Shown: positions 5,017-5,870 of the stretch, in pieces
How the letters are laid out: each line of letters starts with the position of its first letter
How positions within the stretch are numbered: position 1 is the stretch's first letter
Source of the DNA: Sulfurimonas sp.
GTDB lineage: Bacteria; Campylobacterota; Campylobacteria; Campylobacterales; Sulfurimonadaceae
Length of the DNA stretch: 5,870 nt
Assembly (NCBI GenBank): GCA_024762745.1
Contig: JANTGV010000082.1
Coordinates: 1-5,870 of the forward strand
Direction: 5' to 3'
The notes under the pieces: model-generated
What the model saw: only the letters and a program-made list of their open reading frames with translations
Told to the model about the DNA's origin: nothing
The model's database searches: none
Translations under genes and position numbers: made by a program

Positions 5017-5870
5017 TTAGATTGAATTTGTTAGAAGTCGATTTACTTCATCTATATTAGGTGTATTTGCAAAACAGCTTCTATCACCACAAATCATAAA
5101 CTCTTCATCCTCGCTTGCCTTAAGAGATACAAATGGATAGTCAAGAGTTGCAAGCTTTAGGAGAGCGTTTCTTAGGTTCTCTGCGTTTGATTTGATGACT
5201 CTATCTCCTTTTAAGTATCTAAAAACCTGTGTGAGCATATAGGGAAAATAGATAGGTTTTCGTCCCATTTCATAGGAGTTATACTCCATAGTCTTAAACG
5301 CAAAGTGAGCGTACTTTTCATCTTCAAGCAGTGTTGAGAGTGAGATAAGTACATCTATCATAATACTTACCGAACTTGTATAGGTGTTATCTGATGTTTC
5401 AGCCTTTGTTATAAACTCTCCAACACTAAAGTTCCAATTCCCTTTCTCATAAAACTTTTCCAAAGCAGTATTAGCTAATCTCTGTGCATTTATTAGATAT
5501 AGTTCATCAGAAGTGTGCTTATATGCGTTTAGAAGTGCTTGTGAAAGGAAAGCATAGTCTTCTAGAAAAGCTTCTACCTTTGGTGCCTTATGTATGAGTG
5601 TTGTATGGTAGAGTTTTCCATCTAGAAACATTGTTTTAAGAAGTGCATCAAGATTTTTTGTAGCAATTAGAGTATATTTATTATCAACCGTACCAAGTGT
5701 GTATAGGGAACTAATCATCATACTTGACCATGATACTTGTACTTTTTTATCTATAAATGGGTACTCTCTATTTTGTCTGAGTCTTTGCAGTACTGGTTTA
5801 ACTTCAGCGAACCACGCAGGAACTATACCATCTTCAAACCTGATGATACTCTTACCTTCAAAGTTTCCAT
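5017..5870 (-). CDS. DUF255/YyaL-type thioredoxin-domain protein, C-terminal part
   Basis: The frame is open through the end of the window, so the internal ATG at 5721 is not the start. The visible 283 codons are the C-terminal alpha/alpha-toroid (glycosidase-like) half of the YyaL / SPATA20 (SSP411) family. The N-terminal thioredoxin-like domain expected in this family lies beyond 5870. Family marks at the new N-terminus are GNFEGKSII (first nine full residues), then REYPFIDKKVQVSWSSMMI, matching the usual R-x2-P-x2-D-x-K-x3-WN-x2-M block with Ser in place of Asn after the Trp. Near the C-terminus, MICGDRSCFANTPNIDEVNRLL matches the conserved Cys-x4-Cys region that ends these proteins. The biochemical function is unknown; a redox or sugar-related role has been guessed from the fold. 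It ends 54 bp before plsC, with no clear terminator between them. Confidence 0.85.
   Translation of the reverse strand, partial: GNFEGKSIIRFEDGIVPAWFAEVKPVLQRLRQNREYPFIDKKVQVSWSSMMISSLYTLGTVDNKYTLIATKNLDALLKTMFLDGKLYHTTLIHKAPKVEAFLEDYAFLSQALLNAYKHTSDELYLINAQRLANTALEKFYEKGNWNFSVGEFITKAETSDNTYTSSVSIMIDVLISLSTLLEDEKYAHFAFKTMEYNSYEMGRKPIYFPYMLTQVFRYLKGDRVIKSNAENLRNALLKLATLDYPFVSLKASEDEEFMICGDRSCFANTPNIDEVNRLLTNSI

Noticed and set aside
4999..5018. Inverted A-run/T-run after the DUF255 gene as a terminator
   Set aside because: The stem would be A/T only and overlaps the plsC promoter and the DUF255 stop; it is too weak to call and is expected in AT-rich DNA.
1..5870. Search for CRISPR arrays, tRNA or rRNA genes, insertion sequences, defence systems and long repeats
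   Set aside because: Coding frames fill nearly the whole window, gaps are at most 133 bp, and I saw no spaced direct repeats, transposase motifs or tRNA-like folds.

Overview
The window is an ordinary, densely packed chromosomal stretch in which every gene lies on the minus strand. It most likely comes from a Campylobacterota (epsilonproteobacterial) relative of Sulfurimonas or Sulfurovum. The support is an AT-rich base composition, promoters with clear TATAAT -10 boxes but no recognisable -35, an adjacent pdxJ-pdxA pair of the Campylobacter/Helicobacter type (including a PdxJ with an extra segment relative to E. coli), and a periplasmic di-heme peroxidase. The genus is an inference from protein style and was not tested by a search.

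Layout in the direction of transcription, from high to low coordinates. (1) 5870-5017 is the 3' part of a DUF255/YyaL-type thioredoxin-domain protein whose start lies outside the window. (2) 4999-4991 is a strong extended -10 promoter driving a tight operon: a PlsC-like acyltransferase (4962-4255), pdxJ (4255-3461, GTG start overlapping the plsC stop by one base) and pdxA (3460-2549, starting directly after the pdxJ stop). (3) 2548-2416 is a 133-bp intergenic region with candidate promoters and several short palindromes, upstream of a secreted di-heme cytochrome c peroxidase (2415-1399). (4) A GC-rich hairpin (1392-1373) is followed by a TATAAT promoter (1341-1336). (5) A secreted DUF1566/Lcl-type protein (1307-897) overlaps the start of a MEMO-family (AmmeMemoRadiSam system protein B) gene that runs off the window at position 1.

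PdxA and PdxJ catalyse consecutive late steps of DXP-dependent pyridoxal phosphate synthesis: PdxA oxidises 4-phosphohydroxy-L-threonine and PdxJ condenses the product with deoxyxylulose 5-phosphate. Their co-translation fits this. PlsC would make phosphatidic acid and appears to be only a genomic partner. The peroxidase detoxifies H2O2 in the periplasm. The DUF1566 and MEMO genes look co-transcribed; neither has a clear physiological role.

I found no RNA genes, mobile elements, CRISPR arrays or transfer signatures, and no gene-free stretch over 300 bases. The observation most worth a second look is that the MEMO reading frame extends upstream, inside the DUF1566 gene, into what reads as a Sec signal peptide or membrane anchor. 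This would export or tether a protein family normally considered cytoplasmic.
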